Assembly (NCBI RefSeq): GCF_029212575.1
Contig: NZ_JARGPK010000042.1
Location: forward strand, 186,001-250,000
Direction: 5' to 3'
DNA length: 64,000 nucleotides
Origin: Antarcticimicrobium sp.
GTDB lineage: Bacteria > Pseudomonadota > Alphaproteobacteria > Rhodobacterales > Rhodobacteraceae
The position numbers and the translations under genes are program-made. Below, one piece after another: positions 20,932 through 30,460 of this stretch (position 1 is the stretch's first letter; each line of letters opens with the position of its first letter). Under the pieces are notes generated by a model. The model saw only the letters and a program-made list of their open reading frames with translations. It was not told where the DNA came from and did not search any database.

Positions 20932-21174
20932 CTAAAGCTTGGCGTGCGTCCCGTCGCAGAGCGGCGCCTTTGACGAGGCCTTGCAGCCGCAAAAGAACAC
21001 CTTTCCATCAGCCTCGGCGGTGTATTTCACTGGCGTGATCGCGGTGCCCTTGTGGCTGCCGTCGCAGAACGGCTGTTTCGCGCTGCGCCCGCAGGCGCAC
21101 CAGAAATAGGTTTTTCCGGCCTCGACCTCGACGGGGAAGGGGGATTTCTGGGCGATGATCGGCGTATCGGGCAT
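20932..21174 (-). CDS. CDGSH-type iron-sulfur protein (two CDGSH motifs)
   Basis: 80-residue protein with two CDGSH domains: CACGRSAKQPFCDGSH (Cys26, Cys28, Cys37, His41) and CGCKASSKAPLCDGTH near the C-terminus. Each Cys3-His set binds a 2Fe-2S cluster in mitoNEET-type proteins, so this is expected to hold two clusters. The start at MPDTPII is preceded by CAGGAG; a longer reading lacks homology. It is convergent with the DUF6455 operon. Redox or Fe-S storage roles are family-level inference. Confidence 0.9.
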   Translation of the reverse strand: MPDTPIIAQKSPFPVEVEAGKTYFWCACGRSAKQPFCDGSHKGTAITPVKYTAEADGKVFFCGCKASSKAPLCDGTHAKL

Positions 21175-21360
21175 GGATGGCTCCTGCTTCGGTGGCTGCG
21201 GCAACGCTGCCGCCTCCGGCAACCTAGGTCAATCCGCCCGTCCGCACAGCCCGGTTTTCGTGCCGGCGTGTGGATATCTTTCGGATTGTTTTGTGGATAG
21301 GCACGGAGAATATCGGGAATTGTAAACCGCTACCCCTGAACCTGTGGGTAAATCAACGGT

Positions 21361-22755
21361 TCACTTTCGAAAAATCCGTCCCCAAAGGTCATAGTCACTG
21401 GCCTCCTCGATCTCGACAGTGACCAGATCCCCGGGTTTGAGCGCCTCGAAATCCTCGTCGATGAACAGGTTGCCGTCGATCTCCGGCGCGTCCGATTTGG
21501 TGCGGCAGGTGGCGGCCTCGCCATCGACCGCATCGACGATCACCTCGCAGGTGGTGCCGACCATTGCCGCGAGTTTCGCCGCGGAAATCTCCTGCGCCTT
21601 TTGCATGAACCGTTCCCAACGCTCCTGCTTGATCTCGTCGGGGACATGGTCTGGCAGGTCGTTCGACCGCGCACCCGCGACGTTTTCGTATTGAAAACAA
21701 CCCACTCGATCAAGCTGCGCCTCGTCCATCCAGTCCAGCAGGGTCTGGAACTCTGCCTCGGTCTCGCCCGGATAGCCGACGATGAAGGTCGAGCGCAGGG
21801 TGATCTCGGGACAGATCGCGCGCCAGGCGGCGATCTCGTCGAGCGTCTTTGCCGCCGCCGCAGGCCGCGCCATGCGCTTCAGCGTATCGGGATGGGCGTG
21901 CTGGAACGGGATGTCGAGATAGGGCAGCACGCCGCTTTGCGGGTCCGCCATCAGCGGGATCAATTCGCGCACATGCGGATAGGGATAGACGTAATGCAGC
22001 CGCACCCAGGCGCCCAGCTGGCCCAGTTCGCGCGAAAGATCGGTGATATGGCTGCGCAGCTCGCGGTTTTTCCACAGGTTCGAATCATACTTGCGATCCA
22101 AGCCGTAAGCGCTTGTGTCCTGGGATATAACCAGCAGTTCCTTCACCCCTGCCTCGACCAGTTTCTCGGCCTCGCGCAGCACCGCATGGCCCGGGCGCGA
22201 GGCCAGCCGCCCGCGCATGTCGGGGATGATGCAGAACTTGCACCTGTGATTGCAGCCCTCGGAGATCTTCAGATAGCTGAAATGGCGCGGCGTCAGTTTC
22301 ACCCCCGCCGCCGGCAGCAGATCGACAAAAGGATCGGGATCGGGCGGCACCGCGCCGTGCACAGCGTCGAGCACCTGCTCGTACTGGTGCGGGCCGGTCA
22401 CCGCGAGGATGCGCGGGTGGTGTTCGCGGATATAGTCCGGCTCGGCGCCGAGACAGCCGGTCACGATCACCTTGCCGTTCTCGCGCAGCGCCTCGCCGAT
22501 CGCCTCCAGCGATTCCGCCTTGGCACTGTCGAGAAAACCGCAGGTGTTCACGATCACCGCATCGGCGCCCGCGTAATCGGGCGAGACGCCATAGCCCTCG
22601 GCGCGCAGCCGGGTCAGGATGCGTTCGCTGTCCACCAGCGCCTTGGGGCATCCCAGTGACACCATGCCGATACTGGGCTGTCCCGCGCGGGGGCGGTCGG
22701 CCATGCGGGGGCGCGGGGCGAGGTCGGGGCGAAGATCGGGCGGATTGGAACTCAT
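21361..22755 (-). CDS. rimO: Ribosomal protein S12 methylthiotransferase
   Basis: Radical-SAM enzyme that adds a methylthio group to the conserved Asp of ribosomal protein S12. The 464-residue protein has the N-terminal UPF0004 domain with three cluster cysteines (first in [12 protein letters not shown], then NTCGFLDSA and VTGCLGAE), the radical-SAM motif CNHRCKFC, and a C-terminal TRAM domain. [12 protein letters not shown] is diagnostic of RimO rather than MiaB. No ribosome site is clear; I chose the Met at 22755, with another in-frame Met 9 nt upstream. An in-frame extension beyond this overlaps the divergent AsmA-like gene and is not real. Confidence 0.94.
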   Translation of the reverse strand: MSSNPPDLRPDLAPRPRMADRPRAGQPSIGMVSLGCPKALVDSERILTRLRAEGYGVSPDYAGADAVIVNTCGFLDSAKAESLEAIGEALRENGKVIVTGCLGAEPDYIREHHPRILAVTGPHQYEQVLDAVHGAVPPDPDPFVDLLPAAGVKLTPRHFSYLKISEGCNHRCKFCIIPDMRGRLASRPGHAVLREAEKLVEAGVKELLVISQDTSAYGLDRKYDSNLWKNRELRSHITDLSRELGQLGAWVRLHYVYPYPHVRELIPLMADPQSGVLPYLDIPFQHAHPDTLKRMARPAAAAKTLDEIAAWRAICPEITLRSTFIVGYPGETEAEFQTLLDWMDEAQLDRVGCFQYENVAGARSNDLPDHVPDEIKQERWERFMQKAQEISAAKLAAMVGTTCEVIVDAVDGEAATCRTKSDAPEIDGNLFIDEDFEALKPGDLVTVEIEEASDYDLWGRIFRK

Positions 22756-22884
22756 TGCGCGCATATAAAGGTGCCGGCGTCCGGTGCAAAGGGGGCAAAG
22801 ATGTGTGGACATGCGATTGCGCCCCGAGGCACAGGGGCTAAGCTGGGGCCGGACCGGTCGGGCAAACGGGCAAGGGGGCAGTCG

Positions 22885-24804
22885 ATGAGATGGATCTTTC
22901 GCATCATCGGGGTGGTGTTCATCGCGGCAGCAGTGGCGGTGGCGGGCGTGCTGTTCCTGCCGTCGCAGCAGATCGCGCGCATCGCCGCGGACCAGATCGA
23001 GGCGCGCACCGGTCGCGCCGTCAGCTTCGAGGGCGGCGTCAGCGTTTCGGTCTGGCCGGTGCTGGGGGCCGAGACCGGGCCGGTCACGCTCGCCAATGCC
23101 GATTGGGCCGGAAAGGACCCGATGCTGCGGGCCGAGAGCCTGTCGATCGGCATCGACACCCGCGCGCTGCTGTCGGGAACCGTCCGGGTCACCCGGATCG
23201 TGGCGAAATCGCCCGAGCTGATGCTGGAAACCCGCGCCGACGGGCAGGGAAACTGGGTCTTTGGCGAGGCAGCCCCCGCAGCCTCGGGCGAAACCGCCGG
23301 GGGCACCGCCCCACCGGCCACGCTGGAGCGGCTGGAGCTGTCCGGCGCGCGCCTGCGCTACTCTGCCGCCGGAGCGGCGCCCGTGGCGCTGGGGCCGCTC
23401 GACCTGGTGCTGGACTGGCCGCAGGGCCAGACGGCCGCCGATCTCTCGGTGCGGCTCGCCCATGGGGGGGGCGCCATCGACCTGACCGCGCGCATCACCG
23501 CGATGGAGGAGATGCTCGCCGGCAAGGTGGTGCCACTGACCGCCTCGGCCAGGCTGGGCGCGGCGGCGCTAACCTTTGACGGCCGCGCCAGCATCGCGGG
23601 CGAGGTCGCCGGGCGGGTTCAGGCCGACAGCCCCGACACGGGCGCGCTGATGGCGGCGCTGGGGCTGGCGGCGGCGGATCTGCCCCGGGGGCTGGGCCGG
23701 GCCGCAAAGGTTTCGGCGCAGGCGACCTATACCACTGACGGTCGGCTGTCCCTGCGCGAGATTGCGGCGGTGCTGGATCAAAACAGCTTTACCGGGGCGG
23801 CGGATATCGACCTTTCGGGCAAGCCGCGGGTGGTGGCCGAGCTTTCCGCCGGGGCGCTGGATCTCTCGGCGCTGGGCGGGGCGGATGGCGGCGGTTCCGG
23901 CGCTGGCAGTAGCGACTCGGGCTGGTCGAAAACCCCGATCGACGTCAGCGCGCTGGGCCTTGCCGACGCCTCGGTCACGCTGAAGGCCGACAGTATCGAC
24001 ACCGGGATCACGCAACTGGGGGCGACCCGGGCCAAGCTTGCGCTGGAGCGGTCGCGCGCGGTTGTCACGCTGTCCCCGGCCACCGCCTTTGGCGGCAGCC
24101 TGCGCGGCGAGTTTGTCGCCAACGGGCGCAAGGGGTTTTCGGTGCGCGGCGACCTCAAGGCCGAGGGCATCGACATGACCGCGCTGCTCACCGATCTGGT
24201 CGGGATCGACCGGTTCTCCGGCGCCGCCGAAGCGGAGCTTGCGTTTCTTGGATCCGGCGCCTCGGTGGATGCGATCATGCGCTCGCTGAGCGGGACCGGT
24301 CGGCTCGACGTGGGGCGCGGGGTGATCTCGGGGATCGACCTCGACAAGCTGTTTCGCTCTGGCGCCGTCACCGGCGGAACCACCGTGTTTGACAGCCTCA
24401 AGGGCAGTTTCACCATCACCGGCGGCAATCTGCAAAACGATGACCTTGCGCTGTTGCTTTCCAGCTTTCGCGTGAACGGTGCCGGGCGCATCGGTCTTGG
24501 GGCGCAAGATCTGGACTATCTCGTCACCCCGCTGGCCTTCGAAAGCGAGGACAGCGCCGGGCTGCAGGTGCCAGTGCGTTTCACCGGCCCGTGGAACAGC
24601 CCGCGCATCCGCCCCGATCTGGACGCCGCCAGCAAGGCGCGACTGGAGGAGGAGAAGGACAAGCTGGAAGAGAAGGCCAAGAAGGCGCTGCAGGACAAAC
24701 TGAACCTGACGATCGAGGAGGGTCAGAGCACCGAAGAGGCGATCAAGGACCGGCTCGAGGACGAGGCCGCCAAGCAGTTGAAAAAGCTCTTCGGCAACAA
24801 CTGA
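22885..24804 (+). CDS. AsmA family protein
   Basis: 639-residue envelope protein. An N-terminal membrane anchor (residues about 5-25) is followed by an AsmA-type N-terminal region and long beta-rich stretches ending in a typical AsmA C-terminal motif ([18 protein letters not shown], then [18 protein letters not shown]). The extreme C-terminus is a charged coiled-coil helix ([15 protein letters not shown]). AsmA-like proteins are bridge-type lipid transporters or outer-membrane assembly factors, by family. The start at 22885 places the hydrophobic anchor at the front. It is divergent from rimO with a 129-bp gap. Confidence 0.85.
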   Translation: MRWIFRIIGVVFIAAAVAVAGVLFLPSQQIARIAADQIEARTGRAVSFEGGVSVSVWPVLGAETGPVTLANADWAGKDPMLRAESLSIGIDTRALLSGTVRVTRIVAKSPELMLETRADGQGNWVFGEAAPAASGETAGGTAPPATLERLELSGARLRYSAAGAAPVALGPLDLVLDWPQGQTAADLSVRLAHGGGAIDLTARITAMEEMLAGKVVPLTASARLGAAALTFDGRASIAGEVAGRVQADSPDTGALMAALGLAAADLPRGLGRAAKVSAQATYTTDGRLSLREIAAVLDQNSFTGAADIDLSGKPRVVAELSAGALDLSALGGADGGGSGAGSSDSGWSKTPIDVSALGLADASVTLKADSIDTGITQLGATRAKLALERSRAVVTLSPATAFGGSLRGEFVANGRKGFSVRGDLKAEGIDMTALLTDLVGIDRFSGAAEAELAFLGSGASVDAIMRSLSGTGRLDVGRGVISGIDLDKLFRSGAVTGGTTVFDSLKGSFTITGGNLQNDDLALLLSSFRVNGAGRIGLGAQDLDYLVTPLAFESEDSAGLQVPVRFTGPWNSPRIRPDLDAASKARLEEEKDKLEEKAKKALQDKLNLTIEEGQSTEEAIKDRLEDEAAKQLKKLFGNN

Positions 24805-24840
24805 GGGGGGGCAGGCCGCCGGGCGGCCCGCCCTTGGCGT

Positions 24841-26337
24841 TCAGATCCGCTGGTCGTAATCGCCGACCGAGGGTTCGGAGCGGATCACCGTGTCGATATC
24901 GGTGAAGATGGCGCGCATCTCTTCCTCGCTCTGGGCACTTTCGCAGACCACGACGAGGTTCGGGGTGTTGGAACTGGCCCGCACCAGCCCCCAGGACCCG
25001 TTGTCGAGGATCACCCGCGCGCCGTTCACCGTCACCACCTCCTTGATGGGGCGGCCGGCGACGGTCTCGCCCGCCTCGTGTTTCGCGACCAGCTTCTGCA
25101 CCAGCCGCTCCAGCACCTCGTATTTCTCGGTGTCGGCGCAATAGGGCGACATGGTCGGGGTCGACCAGGTTTTCGGCAACGCCTTGCGCAGGTCCGACAT
25201 CGACATCTCGGGGTTGCGCTCCATCAGCTTGCAGATCTCGACCGCTACCCGCATGCCGCAGTCATAGCCGCGCCCGATCGGCTCGGCGAGGAAGTAGTGG
25301 CCGGATTTCTCGAAGCCCGCCAGCGCGCCGATCTCCTTGACGCGGCGCTTCATGTGGGAATGCCCGGTCTTCCAGTAATCGGCCTTGACGCCGTGCTTGA
25401 GCAACTCGGGGTCCGAGGCGAACAGCCCGGTGGATTTCACATCCGCGACAAAGGTGGAATTGGGATAGAGCTTGGCCAGGTCGCGGGCCATGATCACGCC
25501 CACCTTGTCGGCAAAGATCTCCTCGCCCTCGTCATCGACCACGCCGCAGCGGTCGCCATCGCCGTCGAAGCCGAGCGCCAGGTCGGCGCCGCTGGCCAGC
25601 ACGGATTCGGCCATGTCGTGCAGCATGTGCATGTCTTCGGGGTTCGGGTTGTAGTTCGGGAAGGTATAGTCGAGGTCATTGTGGCTCGGCACCACCTCGA
25701 CGCCGATCCGCTCGAACAGTTCGGGCGCGATCTCGCTGGCGGTGCCGTTGCCGGTGGCGCAGACGACCTTGAGCTTGCGGGTCATTTTGAAATCGCCGAC
25801 GAGGTCGTCGAGATAGGCCTCTTTCACCCCTTCGACGAACTCGTAGCCGCCGCCGGCGGATTGCACGCCGTGCCCCGAGAGCACGATCTCCTTCAGTTCA
25901 CCCATCTCGTCCGGCCCGTGGGTCAGCGGCCGGTCAAAGCCCATCTTGACCCCGGTCCAGCCGTTCGGATTGTGGCTGGCGGTCACCATGGCCACGGCGG
26001 GCACGTCCAGGTGGAACTGGGCGAAATAGGCCATCGGCGACAGCGCCGGCCCGATGTCCTTGACGTGAATGCCCGCCTGCATCAGCCCCAGCATCAGCGC
26101 GTTCTTGATCGCCAGCGAATAGTCGCGGTAATCGTTGCCGACCGCGATTTCGGGCTTGATGCCGCGCCGGCGCATCTGGGTGCCGAGGCCGAGGCCCAGC
26201 GCGGTCACGCCGGGCAGGTTGATCTCGTCGGGGTATTTCCATCGCGCGTCATATTCACGGAACCCCGTCGGGGTGATCATCGGCAGCTTCAGGAAATCCC
26301 AGGTATTGGGCGTCACCTCGTACAGTGGGCGCGTCAT
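24841..26337 (-). CDS. Phosphomannomutase/phosphoglucomutase
   Basis: 498-residue alpha-D-phosphohexomutase that interconverts hexose 6- and 1-phosphates to feed nucleotide-sugar synthesis. The phosphoserine loop is TASHNPNGWTG, the metal loop is DGDGDR, and sugar- and phosphate-binding loops follow towards the C-terminus (RASSNTPNLVV). Ribosome site GAGGAC. It is the last gene of a minus-strand run kpsT-kpsE-kdsA-mutase, so it most likely supplies precursors for the exported polysaccharide. AlgC/ManB-type enzymes accept mannose and glucose; the preferred sugar cannot be read from sequence. Confidence 0.9.
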   Translation of the reverse strand: MTRPLYEVTPNTWDFLKLPMITPTGFREYDARWKYPDEINLPGVTALGLGLGTQMRRRGIKPEIAVGNDYRDYSLAIKNALMLGLMQAGIHVKDIGPALSPMAYFAQFHLDVPAVAMVTASHNPNGWTGVKMGFDRPLTHGPDEMGELKEIVLSGHGVQSAGGGYEFVEGVKEAYLDDLVGDFKMTRKLKVVCATGNGTASEIAPELFERIGVEVVPSHNDLDYTFPNYNPNPEDMHMLHDMAESVLASGADLALGFDGDGDRCGVVDDEGEEIFADKVGVIMARDLAKLYPNSTFVADVKSTGLFASDPELLKHGVKADYWKTGHSHMKRRVKEIGALAGFEKSGHYFLAEPIGRGYDCGMRVAVEICKLMERNPEMSMSDLRKALPKTWSTPTMSPYCADTEKYEVLERLVQKLVAKHEAGETVAGRPIKEVVTVNGARVILDNGSWGLVRASSNTPNLVVVCESAQSEEEMRAIFTDIDTVIRSEPSVGDYDQRI

Positions 26338-26362
26338 GCAAACTTGTCCTCAGTTACAAATG

Positions 26363-27196
26363 TCAGATTTCAATCGGGTTGGCCTTGGCCAGCGCATCGA
26401 AGCGCATCAGCGTGTCGATCAGCGCGGGCATCTGGTCCAGAAAGATCATGTTCGGACCGTCGCAGGGCGCGTTGTCGGGGTCCTGGTGGGTCTCCATGAA
26501 GACCGCAGCCACGCCCACGGCAACCGCGGCGCGGGCCATCACCGGGGCAAACTCGCGCTGCCCGCCGGACGATCCGCCGCGCCCGCCGGGCTGCTGCACC
26601 GAATGGGTGGCATCCATCACCACCGGATAGCCGGTCTGCGCCATGATCGGCAGCGACCGCATGTCGGCCACCAGCGTGTTGTAGCCGAAGGAGACGCCGC
26701 GTTCGGTCAGCAGGATGCGACGGTTGCCGGTGCTTTCGATCTTGGCAACGATATTGCCCATTTCCCAGGGCGCCAGGAACTGGCCCTTCTTGACGTTGAT
26801 TGCGGCGCCGGTGCGGCCTGCGGCCAGCAGCATGTCGGTCTGTCGGCACAGAAAGGCGGGAATTTGAAGGATGTCGACCGCCTCGGCCGCGAGGGCGCAT
26901 TGCGCCTCGCTGTGCACATCGGTCAGCACCGGCACGCCGAATTCGGCGCGGATGCCGTCGAGCACCTTGAGACCTTCGTCGATGCCAAGCCCGCGCTCGC
27001 CGGAAAGCGAGGTGCGGTTGGCCTTGTCGTAGGAGGCCTTGAAGACGTATTGCGCACCGGCGGCTTCGCAAATCTCCTGCATCCGGCCGGCGATCATCCG
27101 GGCGTGGCCGGCGGTTTCAAGCTGGCAGGGGCCCGCAATTACGGTCAAGGGCCGGTCATTGCCGATCGTCAGACCGGCGACGTCTACATGTGTCAT
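26363..27196 (-). CDS. kdsA: 3-deoxy-8-phosphooctulonate (KDO-8-P) synthase
   Basis: Condenses phosphoenolpyruvate with arabinose 5-phosphate to give KDO-8-phosphate, used for lipopolysaccharide and for the KDO linker of group 2 capsules. The 277-residue protein shows the family stretches VIAGPCQLE, KASYDKANRTS, TDVHSEAQC, IPAFLCRQTD and THSVQQPGG. It starts 4 nt after kpsE ends, in the same operon. This context suggests it serves the capsule as well as LPS. The Cys in AGPCQ is a metal ligand in metal-dependent KdsA forms. Confidence 0.95.
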   Translation of the reverse strand: MTHVDVAGLTIGNDRPLTVIAGPCQLETAGHARMIAGRMQEICEAAGAQYVFKASYDKANRTSLSGERGLGIDEGLKVLDGIRAEFGVPVLTDVHSEAQCALAAEAVDILQIPAFLCRQTDMLLAAGRTGAAINVKKGQFLAPWEMGNIVAKIESTGNRRILLTERGVSFGYNTLVADMRSLPIMAQTGYPVVMDATHSVQQPGGRGGSSGGQREFAPVMARAAVAVGVAAVFMETHQDPDNAPCDGPNMIFLDQMPALIDTLMRFDALAKANPIEI

Positions 27197-27200
27197 GCGA

Positions 27201-28910
27201 TTAAGAGGTTACCTGTTCCCGGAGAATCGACGCGGTGAGCGAGATCATCAGGTAGATACCGGAAAAGATCAGGAATGCCAAAATCGTATTCTCGAATTTG
27301 CGCGGGTAGCTGGCCTCTTCGCTGGCCACCGGCTGCACCGAGGTGGTCAGATAGCGCACCTGCCGGTTCGCCTCCATCCTCGTCTGCTCGACTTGTTGCA
27401 GCGCCGATTGCAACATCATGTCGCGGGTGGCGAGATCGGCCTGGGCCATCTGGATCCGCACCGAAAGCTGCGCCAGCGAGTTTTCGCCCTTGGAGGCATC
27501 GACCATCCGCTCGTTCAGCCGCGCCAGCAGCGCCTCGAGCCGGCGCACGTCGCCGCGCGCGCCATCTACCTTGGCCGCGTTGGGGCGCGGGTTGTCCAGC
27601 AGCGCGGCGAGCGTCAGCTGCTTTTCCTGAAGCTGCACTTCGATATTGTTGATCTGACTGCGCAGCGCCGCGATCACCCCCTCAGGGTCGAGGATCGCGC
27701 CCTTCTGTTGCAGCGACACCAGCGCCTCCTGCGCCTTGCGCCGCTCCACCTGGGCATTCTCGAACCCGACCAGCGCATCGCGCATCTGGTCTGTCCGCTT
27801 CTGTTCGCTCAACCGGTTCACCCGGTCCTCGGCGTAGGAAATCAGACTGCGCGCGAAATTGGCGCTCACCTCCGGGTCGGCGGCGATCACGTCCATCCGA
27901 ATCACCCCTTCGGTCGGGTCGAAGCCGATCTGCACGAACTTGGAATAGAGCTTGTAGGCCTGCTCGTTCGAGGGGGTCGGGTCCAGTCGCTGGATCGGAT
28001 CGATCCAGGGCTGCGCGAAATGCGTCTTGAAGCCCTCGTCCCGGTCGAGCCGCAGCATCGCGTCCTTGGATTGCAGATAGGACTGGACCGCGATCGAGTC
28101 CTGGCTGGTGGCGAACTGCGTGCCGCTCAGCAGGCTGCCCAGCCCCGTGCCGCCGCCGGCGTTGTCGGCCTTGAGGATCAGGAACTCCGACTTGGTGGCA
28201 TACATTGGCGTCGCCACCGCGTAGAAATAGTAGCCCACCATCGCCGTCGGCAGCAGCACGAAGAACATCAGCCGCGTCAGCAGCAGCGCCAGCTTCTTGC
28301 GCCGGCGGCGCGCGATGTCGCGCTGGATCTCCATGATCTCCTGTTCGCGTTCCTGCGCCGGGCTGATCTCGGTGGAGGGGAGCGTCTGTTTTTCGCTCGG
28401 CACCGTCTGCGGCAGTTGCACGCGGTCCTTCGGGGCGGTGCCGGTGGCTTTCTCCGAGGCCACGTTGGGCACCACCAGTTCCAGCATGTTGGCGCGCTGG
28501 AACGGGTCGATCCCGTGCTGGCGCAGCAGCCGCACCGCGTCGAAATCCGAGGTGGCCGGCAGGTTGTGTTTCTGCGCCACCCGGCGCGCCATGCGCAACT
28601 GGCGCCCGGTCAGCGCCTCGCGCCGGATCGCGTCGATCTCGGCCTCGGCACTGGTTTCGCGGGCCGAGGAAACCTCGCCGCTGCGCGCGGCCTGTTCCGG
28701 CGCGGGCGCGGGATCGGCGGCGGGCGCGCGGCGCGGCGGTTCCGCCGGGGGCTGTGTCTCGCCGCCGGAGGCGACAACGCGCGGGCGCAGCCGTTCGGTC
28801 GCCGGCGTCTCGGCGGCGGCGGTATCCTCGCGCGCCGGGCGTTCGGTGGCACCCCCGGGGGCGGCGCTGCGGCGGATGCGGAACTTTCTAGCCTTGGGTT
28901 TCGTAGTCAT
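27201..28910 (-). CDS. kpsE: Capsule polysaccharide export inner-membrane protein (KpsE/CtrB/BexC family)
   Basis: Polysaccharide co-polymerase-like periplasmic adaptor that links the ABC exporter to the outer-membrane channel. Two membrane helices (residues about 208-232 and 545-565) bracket a coiled-coil periplasmic domain with long helices (KRTDQMRDALVGFENAQVERRKAQEAL). At 569 residues it is far longer than E. coli KpsE (about 380). The excess is an N-terminal cytoplasmic extension of some 200 residues, Pro/Ala/Glu rich at first and containing an Arg-rich helix near IDAIRREALTGRQLRMARR. It overlaps kpsT by 23 nt. Confidence 0.88.
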   Translation of the reverse strand: MTTKPKARKFRIRRSAAPGGATERPAREDTAAAETPATERLRPRVVASGGETQPPAEPPRRAPAADPAPAPEQAARSGEVSSARETSAEAEIDAIRREALTGRQLRMARRVAQKHNLPATSDFDAVRLLRQHGIDPFQRANMLELVVPNVASEKATGTAPKDRVQLPQTVPSEKQTLPSTEISPAQEREQEIMEIQRDIARRRRKKLALLLTRLMFFVLLPTAMVGYYFYAVATPMYATKSEFLILKADNAGGGTGLGSLLSGTQFATSQDSIAVQSYLQSKDAMLRLDRDEGFKTHFAQPWIDPIQRLDPTPSNEQAYKLYSKFVQIGFDPTEGVIRMDVIAADPEVSANFARSLISYAEDRVNRLSEQKRTDQMRDALVGFENAQVERRKAQEALVSLQQKGAILDPEGVIAALRSQINNIEVQLQEKQLTLAALLDNPRPNAAKVDGARGDVRRLEALLARLNERMVDASKGENSLAQLSVRIQMAQADLATRDMMLQSALQQVEQTRMEANRQVRYLTTSVQPVASEEASYPRKFENTILAFLIFSGIYLMISLTASILREQVTS

Positions 28911-29547
28911 AAAGCTGCTTTGCCTCTTCCAAGGTGTCGAACATGTGAAGTTTGCCGTTCATCAGAACCGCAGCCGAGTGCGCGAATTTCTCCAGCGTTG
29001 CGGCCTGGTGCGACACGATCACGATGGTAGTCGTGCGCAGCCGTTCGCGCAGGATGGCGCCGGCCTTGCGGTTGAATTCCACGTCGGTGGTGCTCGGCAT
29101 GCCCTCGTCGATCAAGTATATGTCGAAATCCAGGGCGAGCATAAGCGCAAAGGAAAACCGCGCCCGCATCCCCGAGGAATAGGTGCCGATCGGCTGGTCG
29201 AAATATTCGCCCAGGCCGCACAGCCAGCGGCAATAGGCCTCGATGTAGTCGGGATCCATGCCGTAGAGCTTGGCGATGTAGCGGCTGTTCTCCATCGCCG
29301 AGACCCGGCTGACCACCCCGCCCATGAACCCCAGCGGAAAGGAAATCTTGCAGCCGCGGCGGATCTCGCCCTCGTCGGGCTTTTCCAGCCCGGCCATCAT
29401 GTTGATCAGCGTCGTCTTGCCGGTGCCGTTGGGCGCCAGAATGCCCATGCTGCGGCCCAGCTCCACCCGGAAGGAGACCCGGTCGAGGATCACCTTGCGG
29501 CGGGTGCCGGTCCAGTAGGATTTGCTCACATTGACGAATTCAAGCAT
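28888..29547 (-). CDS. kpsT: Capsule polysaccharide ABC transporter ATP-binding protein (KpsT/CtrD family)
   Basis: ATPase subunit of the capsule exporter, 219 residues as in KpsT. Walker A is NGTGKTT (Lys44), the signature is YSSGMRARF, Walker B is DIYLIDEGM, and the switch His is in VSHQAATL. FPLGFMGG after Walker A is typical for capsule exporters. kpsE and kdsA follow downstream. The membrane partner KpsM is not adjacent: the next gene upstream is a divergent uracil-DNA glycosylase. So the permease must be encoded elsewhere. Confidence 0.93.
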   Translation of the reverse strand: MLEFVNVSKSYWTGTRRKVILDRVSFRVELGRSMGILAPNGTGKTTLINMMAGLEKPDEGEIRRGCKISFPLGFMGGVVSRVSAMENSRYIAKLYGMDPDYIEAYCRWLCGLGEYFDQPIGTYSSGMRARFSFALMLALDFDIYLIDEGMPSTTDVEFNRKAGAILRERLRTTTIVIVSHQAATLEKFAHSAAVLMNGKLHMFDTLEEAKQLYDYETQG

Positions 29548-29857
29548 TTTTCTATCCGGTGCCGCCGGTCGCGGCGCGGGGATCCCTGTATTTCTTGTCG
29601 TTCTTGGTTTTGCTCTGGCCTACACTCCTTATCAGAGGAGTATGAATGGCTTACTTGTGGATTTGGGCCACATTATGTCGAAATGTGAAACAAAAAGCCA
29701 ACATGATTAGGGCCGAAACAAGGCGGGGCCTCCAGTCGGGGTTGCTCCGGGGGGCTGGTCCCGCGGCGCGCGGGTCTGGGCCCAGCGCCGCGGCTTTGTT
29801 TCTATCCTGGAAACACTGCTTCGGCGGTGTTTATCCCGGTTCGCGGCGGCCGGGCCG
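29548..29857. other. 310-bp divergent intergenic region, kpsT and uracil-DNA glycosylase
   Basis: No convincing gene. The kpsT-proximal half is AT-richer and should carry the kps promoter. It contains a small inverted repeat ACTCCT/AGGAGT (29624-29641). The other half has a GC-rich palindromic cluster (CCGCGGCG at 29761-29768 pairing with 29786-29793) and a 9-bp hairpin with a TTCG loop (29811-29832) just before the glycosylase start. Confidence 0.6.
29811..29832 (+). other. UUCG-capped RNA hairpin in the 5' leader of the glycosylase gene
   Basis: AAACACTGC and GCGGTGTTT pair over 9 bp (one G-U in RNA) around a TTCG loop closed by C-G, the exceptionally stable tetraloop. It ends 25 nt before the glycosylase start codon and could shape translation or mark a transcript end. 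No T-run follows, so it is not a standard terminator. Confidence 0.5.
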
Positions 29858-30460
29858 ATGAGCGGGGCCGCGCAACTGGCGCAACAGATCGCCGCCTGCC
29901 GGCTCTGTGCCGACCGTTTCGCAGCCACCCATACCGCGCATGACCCCCGCCCGGTGGTCTGGTTCCGGCCCGGCGCGCGCATCCTGATCGCCGGCCAGGC
30001 GCCGGGTGCGCGGGTGCATGCCTCGGGGCGGCCCTTCACCGATCCTTCCGGCGACCGGCTGCGCGACTGGCTGGGGGTGGACGAGGCCACCTTTTATGAC
30101 CTGTCCCGCGTTGCGGTGGTGCCGATGGCCTTTTGTTTCCCGGGCTACAACGATCGCAAGGCCGATCTGCCGCCGCCGCCGCTCTGCGCCCGCACCTGGC
30201 ACGCGCGTGTCATGGCGGCGCTCGACAGGGTCGAGCTGACCATCCTTGTCGGCGGCCACGCCCAGCGCTGGCACCTGGGCGTCAAGACCCCGGTCACCGA
30301 AACCGTCAGGGGCTGGCGCGCCCATGCGCCGCGCGTCTTTCCCTTGCCTCACCCGTCCTGGCGCAATACCGCATGGCTGAACAAGAACCCCTGGTTCGCG
30401 ACCGAGCTGCTGCCGGTGCTGCGCGCCCGGGTGCAGGAGGTGCTGAAGGATGGCCGCTGA
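29858..30460 (+). CDS. Uracil-DNA glycosylase family protein
   Basis: 200-residue protein of the UDG superfamily. Motif A is GQAPGARVHASGRPF, and motif B is LPHPSWRN near residue 165, the DNA-intercalating loop with the catalytic-region His. Cysteines near the N-terminus (CRLC) resemble part of the Fe-S site of family 4 enzymes, but the complete Cys4 set is not obvious. It removes uracil or a related damaged base, by family. The last codons overlap the sseB-like gene by 11 nt. Confidence 0.85.
   Translation: MSGAAQLAQQIAACRLCADRFAATHTAHDPRPVVWFRPGARILIAGQAPGARVHASGRPFTDPSGDRLRDWLGVDEATFYDLSRVAVVPMAFCFPGYNDRKADLPPPPLCARTWHARVMAALDRVELTILVGGHAQRWHLGVKTPVTETVRGWRAHAPRVFPLPHPSWRNTAWLNKNPWFATELLPVLRARVQEVLKDGR

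Noticed and set aside
22756-23463. In-frame N-terminal extension of rimO by 236 codons
   Set aside because: It overlaps the start of the divergent AsmA-like gene, has no RimO likeness, and would exceed the family length.
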